DNA of 64,000 nt, taken from the NCBI RefSeq assembly GCF_021531495.1, contig NZ_JADYTY010000001.1, positions 274,837-338,836 on the forward strand, read 5' to 3'. The notes beneath the pieces are model-generated. The model did no database searches. It was not told where the DNA came from and saw only the letters and a program-made list of their open reading frames with translations. Source of the DNA: Anaerovibrio lipolyticus. Its GTDB lineage: Bacteria; Bacillota; Negativicutes; Selenomonadales; Selenomonadaceae. Shown piece after piece: positions 40,959-54,289 of this stretch (position 1 is the first letter of the stretch; each line of letters starts with the position of its first letter). A program made the translations under genes and the position numbers.

Positions 40959-41203
40959 TACTGCTCCCCCTCTATGATTAGCTGCTTTTCCACAATCTCT
41001 CCCTTAGAGGATTCCTGCAGCACAATATCCATTTTCTTTTCTGCCTGCTTCAAGGCATCCATACATTTGGCAGACAATTCCATACCCTTGGTATAATCCG
41101 CCACAATATCCGCCAAGGGCGACTGGCCCTTTTCCAGACGAATAACAATATTTTCCAGCTCCTGAAGATTCTCCTCAAAGGAAGCCTGCTTCTTTCTTGG
41201 CAT
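40958..41203 (-). CDS. xseB: Exodeoxyribonuclease VII small subunit
   Basis: An 81-residue helical subunit; SFEENLQELENIVIRLEKGQSPLADI and YTKGMELSAKC are typical XseB. It binds XseA to form a single-strand exonuclease. It starts one base after the xseA stop and overlaps ispA. Confidence 0.93.
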   Translation of the reverse strand: MPRKKQASFEENLQELENIVIRLEKGQSPLADIVADYTKGMELSAKCMDALKQAEKKMDIVLQESSKGEIVEKQLIIEGEQ

Positions 41204-41204
41204 A

Positions 41205-42407
41205 TTATACCTCCTCCAATGCTACAGCCTGAGCATGAATAATACCGTCCTGCAGCTCTACCTGAATCCTATCTCCCGCCTGAACTTCCTGTATGGTGGC
41301 AATAACCCGGTTGTCCCTGCTCCGCACCATGCCATAGCCCCGCCTTAGAGTATTCATAGGATTCATCAATTCCAACTTGTCCATTAAATGTGTCAAATGC
41401 TGTACCTGCTGTTTTAACTGCTGGCTGCCGCTTTGGCCCAGTCTAGCTGCTAGATTATCCAGCCTCTCCATACGCTGTTCCAGCATCAGATGGGGATTTT
41501 CCATCACAGGCCGGGTTAAGAGATGCTCAATACCCTTGCGACGAATATCCAGCTGCTGGACAGCACTATTCCTAAGTCTGGTTTGCAGACTTAGAAGCTG
41601 AGCCGCTATCTCCTGGCCATCCCTTACGGCCATTTCCGCAGCCTGAGATGGAGTAGCCGCTCTTTCATCTGCCACAAAATCTGCCAAGGTAAAATCCGTT
41701 TCATGACCAACGGCAGATATAACTGGAATCGCAGAATTATATATGGCTCTTACCACTACTTCTTCATTGAAGGCCCACAAATCCTCCAAGGAGCCACCGC
41801 CTCGGCCTACGATTAATACATCCACCGGATAATGAGCATTAAAAAAATCCACCGCCTGAGCAATCTGCTCCGCTGCTCCGGCGCCCTGAACCTGTACCGG
41901 CTTTAGCACCAAGCGAATACCGGGAAAGCGCCTCTTGGAAACGCGATAAATATCTCGCAGAACCGCTCCTGAGGAAGATGTTACAATACCTATAGTAGCA
42001 GGATAGATTGGCAGTGGCTTTTTGTGCTCCTGGTCAAACAAGCCCTCTTGAGACAATCTGGCCTTAAGCTGTTCAAAGGCCATAGCCAGATCTCCCACCC
42101 CATCAGGCAGCATATTATTTACATAAAGCTGATAACGACCGCCCTCTACGTAGACATTAACAGAGCCAGCAGCTATTACCGCCATGCCATCCTCCGGCCT
42201 AAAGCGCAGTCGGGAAGCACTGCTTCTAAACATGACACAAGGAATAATCCCCTGGGCATCCTTAAGGTTAAAGTAACAATGTCCCGAAGCATATTGCTTA
42301 AAATTAGATATTTCGCCCTTAACGGCCAAATTCCGCAGAGCCCTGTCCCCAGATATTAAATTAGCCAAATATCTGGTCAGCTCTCCCACAGCTACAACCT
42401 TAGACAC
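41205..42407 (-). CDS. xseA: Exodeoxyribonuclease VII large subunit
   Basis: A 400-residue nuclease subunit. OB-fold N-terminus (VKGEISNFKQYASGHCYFNLKD), and the catalytic region with IVGRGGGSLEDLWAFNEE and PVISAVGHETDFTLADFVAD. C-terminus is coiled coil. Degrades single-stranded DNA; part of the conserved nusB-xseA-xseB-ispA-dxs-tlyA run. Confidence 0.95.
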   Translation of the reverse strand: MSKVVAVGELTRYLANLISGDRALRNLAVKGEISNFKQYASGHCYFNLKDAQGIIPCVMFRSSASRLRFRPEDGMAVIAAGSVNVYVEGGRYQLYVNNMLPDGVGDLAMAFEQLKARLSQEGLFDQEHKKPLPIYPATIGIVTSSSGAVLRDIYRVSKRRFPGIRLVLKPVQVQGAGAAEQIAQAVDFFNAHYPVDVLIVGRGGGSLEDLWAFNEEVVVRAIYNSAIPVISAVGHETDFTLADFVADERAATPSQAAEMAVRDGQEIAAQLLSLQTRLRNSAVQQLDIRRKGIEHLLTRPVMENPHLMLEQRMERLDNLAARLGQSGSQQLKQQVQHLTHLMDKLELMNPMNTLRRGYGMVRSRDNRVIATIQEVQAGDRIQVELQDGIIHAQAVALEEV

Positions 42408-42435
42408 ATTGTCACCTGCCTTCTCCCCAGCTTTT

Positions 42436-42870
42436 TCAGCCCTTGCTATTTACACCAGCCAAAACACCATTAATAAAGCGGCTGGAGTCATCAGTGCCAT
42501 ACTTCTTGGCCAGCTCTATAGCCTCATTGACAACTACACCCACATCAGTCTTTTCCTCATCAAATTTCAGCTCATAAACCGCCATACGGGCAATATTACG
42601 ATCCACACCAGCCATGCGGGATACCTTCCAATCCTTGGCAGCACCGTTAATCATGGCATCAATATCCTCACGGAAAGTCATGGTGCCAAAAACCAGCTTT
42701 TCAATGAAGCCTCTATCTCTGGCAGTTATATTCCCATTCTCCAGCTCAGCAACTGCTGCCTCAATAGCCTTTTCCTGGGCCTCACGGCTGGCTATTGTCT
42801 CTGCATCCGAATTAAAATCCAACTGAAACAAGGCCTGTAAAGCCAATTCACGAGCCTGTCGTCTACTCAT
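42436..42870 (-). CDS. nusB: Transcription antitermination factor NusB
   Basis: A 144-residue all-helical protein that binds boxA RNA with NusE during rRNA transcription. RRQARELALQALFQLDF at the N-terminus and RNIARMAVYELKFDE and INEAIELAKKYGTDDSSRFING-like VNEAIELAKKYG are diagnostic. Standard size. Confidence 0.94.
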   Translation of the reverse strand: MSRRQARELALQALFQLDFNSDAETIASREAQEKAIEAAVAELENGNITARDRGFIEKLVFGTMTFREDIDAMINGAAKDWKVSRMAGVDRNIARMAVYELKFDEEKTDVGVVVNEAIELAKKYGTDDSSRFINGVLAGVNSKG

Positions 42871-42902
42871 ATATATTATTCCTCTTTCTCAAATCTATAA
42901 AA

Positions 42903-43148
42903 CTATCTCAATCGATGAATATCCCGGGGAATACAATCCTTAATATTCTGCCAGGTATTTCCTTCCCGATCCACATTCATACCTACAAAAAGGCCCACTG
43001 CCCCCATAAAAAAAATGAAGAGCATATTCCAAAACCCAAATATCAGAATACATATTCCCAGCAATATTCCTGCTGTACCGCAGACACATTTGCCGGGATG
43101 CCTTTCCCATAAATGCTGGCCAAAGGCTGCAATGCTATCCTTTAACAC
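42903..43148 (-). CDS. DUF2273 small membrane protein
   Basis: An 81-residue protein with two adjacent transmembrane helices (about 24-58) separated by a short FWN turn and a GxxxG-like end, matching DUF2273. It is regularly found with Asp23 and AmaP genes in Firmicutes; presumed part of the same envelope stress complex. Function not established. Confidence 0.8.
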   Translation of the reverse strand: MLKDSIAAFGQHLWERHPGKCVCGTAGILLGICILIFGFWNMLFIFFMGAVGLFVGMNVDREGNTWQNIKDCIPRDIHRLR

Positions 43149-43163
43149 TCAAATCACCGCCTG

Positions 43164-43733
43164 TTACTTAATCCGGCGCTTCTTCACAGTAACGCCACTG
43201 GCAATGCTTTGCACTGAAATCTTTATATCAACATCATCAATGCCAGCAACCTCTACCAGATATTTGGCAAGCTGCTGCCGCAGCTCGTCGCTAAGCTCCG
43301 GGATATTCCGCTCCTGACTAACCTCCAAGGAAAGTTCCAGCTTCAAAAAATCTCCCTGCTCCTTGCGATGCTCCACTCTGCTCTTGACCTTGGCCTGCTG
43401 TACGCCACGAATCTTCATAGCCATAGACTCTGCCATATTGCGGATAGCAGCCAGACTAACACTAATCTGTCCTGTTCCGCCGTTAATCAGCAAAAGATCC
43501 TTGGCATTAACCTGTTTGTTACTGCGGTCAAAGCTGCACAAAAGCAAATGTAAACTCAGCAGGATACCTACTCCTGCTGCCGCTGCTGTCTGCCACTGAT
43601 TGACAAAATATTCGTATTCATTCAAAAGCACCCTGTCAGGAACAACATGCAGGCATAGGGTCACTATGCCTGCACAAAAAGCTCCAACTAACAGGGTATA
43701 GATAAATAACAGGCCTCTGTTAAAAATCCCCAT
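43164..43733 (-). CDS. amaP: Asp23 membrane anchor AmaP
   Basis: A 189-residue protein with two N-terminal transmembrane segments (about 8-30 and 49-66) and a cytoplasmic Asp23-like domain containing INGGTGQISVSLAAIRNMAE. In staphylococci AmaP tethers Asp23 to the membrane. Sits directly between asp23 and DUF2273. Confidence 0.85.
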   Translation of the reverse strand: MGIFNRGLLFIYTLLVGAFCAGIVTLCLHVVPDRVLLNEYEYFVNQWQTAAAAGVGILLSLHLLLCSFDRSNKQVNAKDLLLINGGTGQISVSLAAIRNMAESMAMKIRGVQQAKVKSRVEHRKEQGDFLKLELSLEVSQERNIPELSDELRQQLAKYLVEVAGIDDVDIKISVQSIASGVTVKKRRIK

Positions 43734-43751
43734 TATACTGCACCCTTTTGC

Positions 43752-44147
43752 TTAACGCACACGAACTTCTTCCTCTTTGGCCTCGGTTTCAGGGAAGCCC
43801 ACACCCTGAACATGAACGTTAACCTCTACAACAGAGAGGCCAGTCATGGATTCAATGGCATTCTTAACCTTCTCCTGAACATTCAAAGCCACATCAGGAA
43901 TCCGCACGCCAAACTTAACGATGATATACAAATCCACCGCAGCTTCGGTTTCACCAACCTCTACCTTGACGCCCTTGGCCAGATTCTTTTTCCCAAGAAT
44001 CTCGGCAATACCGCCTACCAAGCCGCCGCTCATGCCTGCAATGCCATCTACCTCAGTAGCAGCCATACCTGCAATAATGCTAACAACTTCATCAGCAATA
44101 CGTACAGAACCAATGCCCTCATCAAGTTTAATGTTTTCGTTTGCCAT
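43752..44147 (-). CDS. Asp23/Gls24 family envelope stress protein
   Basis: A 131-residue Asp23-family protein: IRIADEVVSIIAGMAATEVDGI-type core (read across residues 15-37), GMSGG, and VDLYIIVKFGVRIPDVA. Cytoplasmic, membrane-associated via AmaP; linked to alkaline and envelope stress. First gene of the long downstream run. Confidence 0.92.
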   Translation of the reverse strand: MANENIKLDEGIGSVRIADEVVSIIAGMAATEVDGIAGMSGGLVGGIAEILGKKNLAKGVKVEVGETEAAVDLYIIVKFGVRIPDVALNVQEKVKNAIESMTGLSVVEVNVHVQGVGFPETEAKEEEVRVR

Positions 44148-44262
44148 AGAAAAACCTCCCTTGCAATTTTAACCAGGGTTTAATACACATATATCCATCT
44201 CCATTGGGAAACCATGTATATTTGCCCACTACAGGGACTGCTTATGCAATCCTTCATATATT

Positions 44263-44291
44263 ATTTTACCAAACATATAGACTTTATACAA
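44263..44291 (-). promoter_or_regulatory. asp23 operon promoter
   Basis: Minus-strand TTGTAT (44286-44291), 17 bases, TAAAAT (44263-44268), giving a ~110-base leader with no recognised element. The -35 match is weak. Confidence 0.5.
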
Positions 44292-44311
44292 GTTTTTTTG
44301 CAAAATTGTAT

Positions 44312-44351
44312 AAAAAAAAGGGACACTGCCCCAAAAACAGTCTCCCTTTTT
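44312..44351 (-). terminator. Terminator after efp
   Basis: Minus strand AAAGGGAGACTG pairs with CAGTGTCCCTTT around a C/A-rich loop (44331-44336 region) and is followed by eight T. It separates efp from asp23. Confidence 0.9.
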
Positions 44352-44380
44352 GTGCAGTATTAATTTATCAATGTTCCAGA

Positions 44381-44938
44381 TTAGGCACGCTCAATGTAGT
44401 TGCCGGTACGAGTATCAATTCTCAGTACATCTCCCTCGTTGATGAACAGAGGAACGCGTACTGCATAGCCAGTCTCCAAGGTAGCCATCTTGGTAGCACC
44501 AGTAGCAGTGTTGCCCTTAACACCTGGCTCACACTCAGTAACAGTCAAATCTACAGAGTTTGGCAGGGTAATACCGATAACACGGCCCTTGAAGGACTGA
44601 ATAGCAACTTCCATATTCTCCTTCAGGTAGTTCAGAGCATCACCCAGCTGCTCCTTGTTCAGCTCAGTCTGCTCATAAGTCTCATTATCCATGAAAGTGT
44701 ACATGCCATCAGCCTCATAGAGGAATGCCATGCGGGCAGTCTCCAGATGTGCAGCAGGCATCTTCTCGTTAGGGTTGAAAGTACGCTCTACTACAGCGCC
44801 AGTCTCAACATTCTTAATCTTGGTACGAACAAAAGCTGCACCCTTACCTGGCTTTACGTGCTGGAATTCAACAACCTGCCAAACGCCACCATCAATCTCA
44901 ATAGTCAGGCCAGTGCGGAAATCGGTACTTGTAATCAT
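44381..44938 (-). CDS. efp: Elongation factor P
   Basis: A 185-residue three-domain tRNA-like factor that relieves ribosome stalling at polyproline. The loop VKPGKGAAFVRTK (about 29-41) carries the lysine that may be modified. Central GKMPAAHLETARMAFLYEADG-like segment and C-terminal TRTGNYIERA are typical. Codon bias indicates high expression. Paired with the aminopeptidase upstream, as in many Firmicutes. Confidence 0.96.
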   Translation of the reverse strand: MITSTDFRTGLTIEIDGGVWQVVEFQHVKPGKGAAFVRTKIKNVETGAVVERTFNPNEKMPAAHLETARMAFLYEADGMYTFMDNETYEQTELNKEQLGDALNYLKENMEVAIQSFKGRVIGITLPNSVDLTVTECEPGVKGNTATGATKMATLETGYAVRVPLFINEGDVLRIDTRTGNYIERA

Positions 44939-44983
44939 AAATAAAAACCTCCAAAAAATAATTTACAATTTAATTTCTATGTA

Positions 44984-46066
44984 TCAAATACATAGTTCAA
45001 TTAATTCCTTATTGCTATGAGTAAGAATCTCACAGCCATCCGGGGTAACAGCAACTGTATCCTCAATGCGGACACCACCCCAATCAGGAATATAGATGCC
45101 AGGCTCAACTGTAACCAGCATATTTTCTTCCAACGCTTCACAGGTACTAGCTGGTGAAAGTCTTGGCTCCTCATGGATTTCCAGACCAACACTGTGGCCC
45201 AGACCATGACCAAAATACTTATCATAGCCAGCCTCCCTGAACAGCTGACGAACTGCAGCGTCTACAGACTTGCCAGATGCTCCAGGCTTTACCAGGCTTA
45301 CCCCCAGCTTTTGTCCCTGCAGAACCAGATTGTATATTTTTCTCTGTTTTTCATCAGGAGAACCTACACAAATGGTACGAGTCATATCAGAATGATAGCC
45401 CCTATATACAGCACCATAGTCCATTGTAACAAATTCTCCAAAATTTATCAACTTTTCTGTAGCAGTTCCGTGAGGGAGACTGCCTCTTTTGCCGGAAGCT
45501 ACAATGGTGGTAAAGGATGGACACTGGGAGCCCTTGGCTCTCATTACATTTTCCAAGGCTGCTGCCACATCATTTTCACTAATACCTGGCCGGATGTAGG
45601 TAAGGATATAAGCAAAGGCTTCATCCCCTATGGCCATAGCCTTGCGAATGCAGGCCAGCTCCTCAGCAGACTTTATTTGGCGCAGAGAATCCAGACTTAC
45701 AGAGGTAGTGAAATCCGCGTCATGCAAAAGCTGGGCAATTTTGCCATGCCAATCAAAGCACAGATTACTGCCCTCAAAACCAACCTTTTGCAAGCCTTCC
45801 TCATTGATCAGCTCACCTACCCGCCGGAGTAAGCCCTTTTCCTGCTTGCGAATCTGAAAATCCGGGGATTCCTTTTCCGCCTGCTCAATATAGCGGAAAT
45901 CCGTTATAAGCTGGGCGCTATTCATGCCGATAACCAGCATGGAATCATCCCCGGTAAAACCGCTAAAATAATGAAGATTTTCCAGCTTGCTAATAACAAC
46001 TCCATCCAAGCCTTTGTCCCGCAAAAATTCTCTCAGGTGATTCAAACGATTTTTATACATATCCAT
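44984..46066 (-). CDS. Xaa-Pro aminopeptidase-like M24 peptidase
   Basis: A 360-residue two-metal peptidase. N-terminal creatinase-like domain, then the M24 domain with metal ligands in MDYGAVYRGYHSDMTRT (two Asp), FGHGLGHSVG (His), EEPRLSP (Glu) and VEPGIYIPDWGGVRIED (Glu). Removes N-terminal residues ahead of proline. AGAGGT precedes the ATG; five bases after aroQ. Confidence 0.92.
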   Translation of the reverse strand: MDMYKNRLNHLREFLRDKGLDGVVISKLENLHYFSGFTGDDSMLVIGMNSAQLITDFRYIEQAEKESPDFQIRKQEKGLLRRVGELINEEGLQKVGFEGSNLCFDWHGKIAQLLHDADFTTSVSLDSLRQIKSAEELACIRKAMAIGDEAFAYILTYIRPGISENDVAAALENVMRAKGSQCPSFTTIVASGKRGSLPHGTATEKLINFGEFVTMDYGAVYRGYHSDMTRTICVGSPDEKQRKIYNLVLQGQKLGVSLVKPGASGKSVDAAVRQLFREAGYDKYFGHGLGHSVGLEIHEEPRLSPASTCEALEENMLVTVEPGIYIPDWGGVRIEDTVAVTPDGCEILTHSNKELIELCI

Positions 46067-46071
46067 AGCAT

Positions 46072-46518
46072 TTACCTCTGTGCCTTGATTTTCTTCATGG
46101 CTACATACATAGCTGCACTATAGCTGTCTGTACCAAAGCCCAAAATCTGCCCCATAACCACAGGGGCAATCACAGATTTGTGGCGGAACTCCTCCCGGGT
46201 ATGTACATTGGAAATATGCACCTCAATAACTGGTACATTAACAGAAGCAATGGCATCCCGCAGAGCAATACTGTAATGAGTAAAGGCTCCCGCATTGAGA
46301 ATGATAAAATCCACTCCCTTGGCCGGGGCCTGCTGAATCATATCTATCAGACCGCCCTCATAATTGGACTGATAAAATTCTGTCTCCACGCCCTGCTCCG
46401 CCGCCTGCTGAGCCAGCATTTCGTTAATATCCTGCAAAGTCGTACTGCCATAAATCTCTGGTTCTCTGGTACCCAGCATATTCAGATTTGGACCATGCAT
46501 TACCAGTATTTTGCTCAT
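46072..46518 (-). CDS. aroQ: 3-dehydroquinate dehydratase, type II
   Basis: A 148-residue dodecameric shikimate-pathway enzyme. [18 protein letters not shown] (residues 7-24) with the catalytic tyrosine, [17 protein letters not shown] and [14 protein letters not shown]. Complete. Confidence 0.95.
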   Translation of the reverse strand: MSKILVMHGPNLNMLGTREPEIYGSTTLQDINEMLAQQAAEQGVETEFYQSNYEGGLIDMIQQAPAKGVDFIILNAGAFTHYSIALRDAIASVNVPVIEVHISNVHTREEFRHKSVIAPVVMGQILGFGTDSYSAAMYVAMKKIKAQR

Positions 46519-46577
46519 TTTTACTACTTCCTTCCTGTATTAACAGACTATGCCTTTATAGCCTGCCAGCCTTAGAT

Positions 46578-50946
<4,369 letters not shown>

Positions 50947-50968
50947 GACTCATTCCCCCACAAACTCA

Positions 50969-51016
50969 AAAAGAGCTGCCGATGTGTTTTACTGTCATAC
51001 ATCAGCAGCCCTTGAA
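50969..51016 (-). terminator. Terminator after ppaC
   Basis: GCTGCTGATGT (51009-50999) pairs with ACATCGGCAGC (50985-50975) on the minus strand, followed by TCTTTTTG. It closes ilvD-trmL-ppaC before pcrA. Confidence 0.87.
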
Positions 51017-51025
51017 TAATACTAT

Positions 51026-51955
51026 TTACAGCTTTGCTGCAGCCTCAGTCAGCTGAGGTACAATCTGCTTCTTACGGGACATAACCCCAGGCAGATAGAT
51101 GGAATCACCGCTGGCATCCTTGCCGAAAGCATCAGCAATCAACTGCTTTGGCTCACCTACAAATACCAGTTCAGTGGACTCCTCCATAATATCAGTAACC
51201 ATCAGCAGGGACATATCATAGCCCTCATTCTGGCACAGCTCCTGCATAGCAGCAACCAGCTCAGCCTTCTTGGCCAGAATATCAGCAGTATCCATAACAG
51301 AAATCTGAGCCACAATAGCCTTGTACTTACCAAAGGAGAAAGGCTTGGAATCAGTCTTGGCAATCTGAGCAGGAGTCAAATCTCCCAGGTCAGCGCCAGC
51401 CTTCAGCATAGCCATACCATATTCCTTCAGATTTACACCAGCAATAACAGCCAGCTTCTCAGCAGCAGCCTTGTCCTGCTCAGTGCAGGTTGGAGACTTG
51501 AAGAGAACAGTATCAGATACAATAGCAGACAGCAAAAGACCAGCAATTTTCTTTGGCAGCTCTACCTTCTGGCAGTCAAACATCTTGGTAATAATAGTAG
51601 CAGTACAGCCTACTGGCTCAATATGAACAAAAATAGGATTAGCAGTGTTCAGGCCACCCAGACGATGATGATCCACAATCTCCAGAAGCTCTGCCTTGTC
51701 CAAACCATCAACAGACTGAGCTGGCTCATTGTGGTCTACCAGCATAACAGCCTGCTTCTCCTCTACGGAGGCAATCAGCTCAGGAGCCTCTACCTGGAAA
51801 TAATCCAAGGCATACTGAGCTTCCTTGCCTACCTCGCCCAGACGTACAGCAACAGCCTCTACACCCTGAGCCTGCTTCAAAGCAGCATAGCTCAATGCGG
51901 AACAAATAGAATCAGTATCAGGGTTCTTGTGACCTGTAATAAATACCTTACTCAA
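51026..51955 (-). CDS. ppaC: Manganese-dependent inorganic pyrophosphatase
   Basis: A 309-residue family II pyrophosphatase of the DHH superfamily. ITGHKNPDTDSICSALSYA (about 5-23), VDHNEPAQS and EIVDHHRLGG hold the metal ligands; C-terminal DHHA2 domain with VMSRKKQIVPQL. Highly biased codons suggest strong expression. Confidence 0.95.
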   Translation of the reverse strand: MSKVFITGHKNPDTDSICSALSYAALKQAQGVEAVAVRLGEVGKEAQYALDYFQVEAPELIASVEEKQAVMLVDHNEPAQSVDGLDKAELLEIVDHHRLGGLNTANPIFVHIEPVGCTATIITKMFDCQKVELPKKIAGLLLSAIVSDTVLFKSPTCTEQDKAAAEKLAVIAGVNLKEYGMAMLKAGADLGDLTPAQIAKTDSKPFSFGKYKAIVAQISVMDTADILAKKAELVAAMQELCQNEGYDMSLLMVTDIMEESTELVFVGEPKQLIADAFGKDASGDSIYLPGVMSRKKQIVPQLTEAAAKL

Positions 51956-51995
51956 AACAATTCCTCCTATAAATCAATTCAAATTTATGTTTATA

Positions 51996-52478
51996 TCAAG
52001 TTCTTGTGCCGGGACCAACCTGTTGCAGGTTAGCATAATCCAACTGCCGCATAGCCTCATAGGCTACAATAGCCGCAGAATTGGACAGATTGAGAGAGCG
52101 GGCGCCCTCAATCATAGGAATGCGGATGCAGTCCTCCCAATTTGCTTTCAAAATATCCTCTGGAATACCAGCAGTTTCCTTGCCAAATACCAGCAAATCA
52201 TCCATACCGAAAGTAGTCTCAGAATGGGCTCTTGGTGCCTTGGTACTGCAAAAATGGAATTTGTGCCCCTGATACTTCTCCTGTACCTCAGCAAAATTCT
52301 CATGAACATGAACCTTCACCAAATGCCAATAGTCCAAGCCTGCCCTCTTGAGGTGCTTATCATCAATGGAAAACCCCAGTGGCTTTACCAGATGCAGTTC
52401 AATACCTGTAGCAGCACACAATCTGGCAATATTACCAGTATTTCCCGGTATCTCCGGCTCTATCAATACAATATGCAT
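51996..52478 (-). CDS. trmL: tRNA (cytidine/uridine-2'-O)-methyltransferase TrmL
   Basis: A 160-residue minimal SPOUT enzyme methylating the wobble base of tRNA-Leu. Motif 1 PEIPGNTGNIARLCAATG (about 9-26), knot motifs FGKETAGIPED and SLNLSNSAAIVAYEAMRQ. Lies 11 bases after ilvD. Confidence 0.9.
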   Translation of the reverse strand: MHIVLIEPEIPGNTGNIARLCAATGIELHLVKPLGFSIDDKHLKRAGLDYWHLVKVHVHENFAEVQEKYQGHKFHFCSTKAPRAHSETTFGMDDLLVFGKETAGIPEDILKANWEDCIRIPMIEGARSLNLSNSAAIVAYEAMRQLDYANLQQVGPGTRT

Positions 52479-52489
52479 AGACAGACTCC

Positions 52490-54148
52490 TTAGTCAGCAG
52501 TAACTACAGCACCACGGGAAGCAGAAGTAGTCAGCTTGGCATAACGGGACAGATAGCCAGTCTTAATCTTTGGCTCAGGCTTTACCCAGGCAGCCTTTCT
52601 CTTGGCCAGCTCCTCATCGCTAACCCGCAGCTCCAGCTTACGATTTGGAATATCAATATCAATCAGGTCCCCGTCCTCAATAAAGGCAATAGGGCCGCCG
52701 GCCATAGCCTCTGGAGAAATATGGCCAATGCAGGCACCACGGCTGGCACCGGAGAAGCGACCATCGGTAATCAGAGCAACCTTCAAACCACGGCCAGAAA
52801 TAACTGCAGTAGGATTCAGCATTTCCTGCATACCTGGGCCACCCTTTGGTCCCTCATAGCGAATAACTACCACATCACCCTCAACAATCTTGCCATCCAT
52901 GATAGCATTAACAGCAGACTCCTCAGAGCTAAAGCACTTTGCCTTGCCAGTGTATACCAGCATATCCTCAGCCACAGCAGACGCCTTGACAACTGCATTC
53001 TCAGGGCACAGATTACCGGAGAGAATAGCCAATCCACCTTCCTTGCGATAAGGCTCCTCCACAGTCTTGATAACATCAGGACGGAGGATCTTGGCATTGG
53101 CAATCTTCTCAGCCACAGTGCCTACAACAGTCATAGCATCAGTATGAATAACGCCCTTCTTGGACAACTCCTTCATAATAGCATTGATACCACCGGCCTC
53201 ATTCAAATCAATCATGTGGTGAGTGCCAGCAGGACTCAGCTTAGCAATATAAGGAGTCTTACGGCTGATTTCATCAAATCTAGCTGCTGGCAGCTCAATA
53301 CCAGCCTCATGAGCAATAGCAGTCAGATGAAGAACAGTGTTGGTAGAGCCGCCAATACCCATATCTACAGTAATGGCATTCTCAAAGGCCTTTTCCGTAA
53401 GAATATCTCTTGGCTTAATATCCTTCTTCAAAAGCTCCATAACTACATGACCAGCCCGCTTAGCCAGCTGACGACGAGCACCAGTATAAGCAGCCGGTAT
53501 AGTACCATTGCCAGGCAGGCCCATACCCAGAGCCTCAGTCAGGCAGTTCATGGTGTTGGCAGTAAAGAGACCAGCGCAGGAGCCGCAGCCAGGGCAGGCA
53601 GCAGCCTCAATGGAGGTCATATCAGCCTCGGTAATCTTGCCAGCAGCAAATTCACCAGCAGCCTCAAAGGACTGGCTAACGCTGATATCATGTCCCTGAT
53701 AACGGCCTGGCAGCATAGGGCCGCCGCTGACAACCACACATGGAATGTTCAGACGGGCAGCAGCCATCAGCATACCTGGTACAACCTTATCGCAGTTTGG
53801 AATAAGCACCAAAGCATCAAAGCCAGTAGCAGTAGCTACAGCCTCAATGGAATCTGCAATCAGCTCACGGCTGGCCAAAGAAAACTTCATGCCGGTATGG
53901 CCCATAGCAATACCATCACAAACACCAATAGCAGGGAACTCCATAGGAGTACCACCAGCAGCAGCAACACCTAACTTAGCCGCCTCAGTAATCTCTCTCA
54001 AATGTATATGACCAGGAATAACCTCGTTGAAGGAATTACAGATACCAATCAACGGCTTCTGCAAATCCTCAGGGCCAAATCCCATAGCATTAAACAAAGA
54101 ACGATGAGCACATCTAGTAGCGCCTTTTTTTACAACATCTGATCTCAT
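52490..54148 (-). CDS. ilvD: Dihydroxyacid dehydratase
   Basis: A 552-residue Fe-S dehydratase in valine/isoleucine synthesis. Cluster cysteines in [13 protein letters not shown] and [31 protein letters not shown] near the C-terminus. Complete. Same pathway as ilvN-ilvC at 10-12 kb but separate from it. The type I RM island lies immediately upstream of its promoter. Confidence 0.96.
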   Translation of the reverse strand: MRSDVVKKGATRCAHRSLFNAMGFGPEDLQKPLIGICNSFNEVIPGHIHLREITEAAKLGVAAAGGTPMEFPAIGVCDGIAMGHTGMKFSLASRELIADSIEAVATATGFDALVLIPNCDKVVPGMLMAAARLNIPCVVVSGGPMLPGRYQGHDISVSQSFEAAGEFAAGKITEADMTSIEAAACPGCGSCAGLFTANTMNCLTEALGMGLPGNGTIPAAYTGARRQLAKRAGHVVMELLKKDIKPRDILTEKAFENAITVDMGIGGSTNTVLHLTAIAHEAGIELPAARFDEISRKTPYIAKLSPAGTHHMIDLNEAGGINAIMKELSKKGVIHTDAMTVVGTVAEKIANAKILRPDVIKTVEEPYRKEGGLAILSGNLCPENAVVKASAVAEDMLVYTGKAKCFSSEESAVNAIMDGKIVEGDVVVIRYEGPKGGPGMQEMLNPTAVISGRGLKVALITDGRFSGASRGACIGHISPEAMAGGPIAFIEDGDLIDIDIPNRKLELRVSDEELAKRKAAWVKPEPKIKTGYLSRYAKLTTSASRGAVVTAD

Positions 54149-54176
54149 ATTGCAACTCTCCTATATTGTCAATTTT

Positions 54177-54216
54177 GTACTATTGTACATCAAAATAGAC
54201 CAAATGTCCATATTTC
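54177..54216. repeat. Left flanking direct repeat / ilvD promoter region
   Basis: About 40 bp matching 63809-63848 at ~32 of 40 positions, including an exact 15-mer CAAAATAGACCAAAT (54191-54205). It contains the ilvD promoter on the minus strand: TGGACA (54205-54210), 17 bases, TACAAT (54182-54187). The rest of 54217-54289 shows nothing else; no clear terminator follows hsdR. Confidence 0.65.
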
Positions 54217-54289
54217 CTTGTGGATATATGCAATTAATAATCATCATATTCTCAAGAAATATACAAGGTAAATCAAAGCTTCTTCATCT

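Noticed and set aside
52721..53974. 417-codon open frame opposite ilvD
   Set aside because: Antisense shadow created by codon bias of ilvD.
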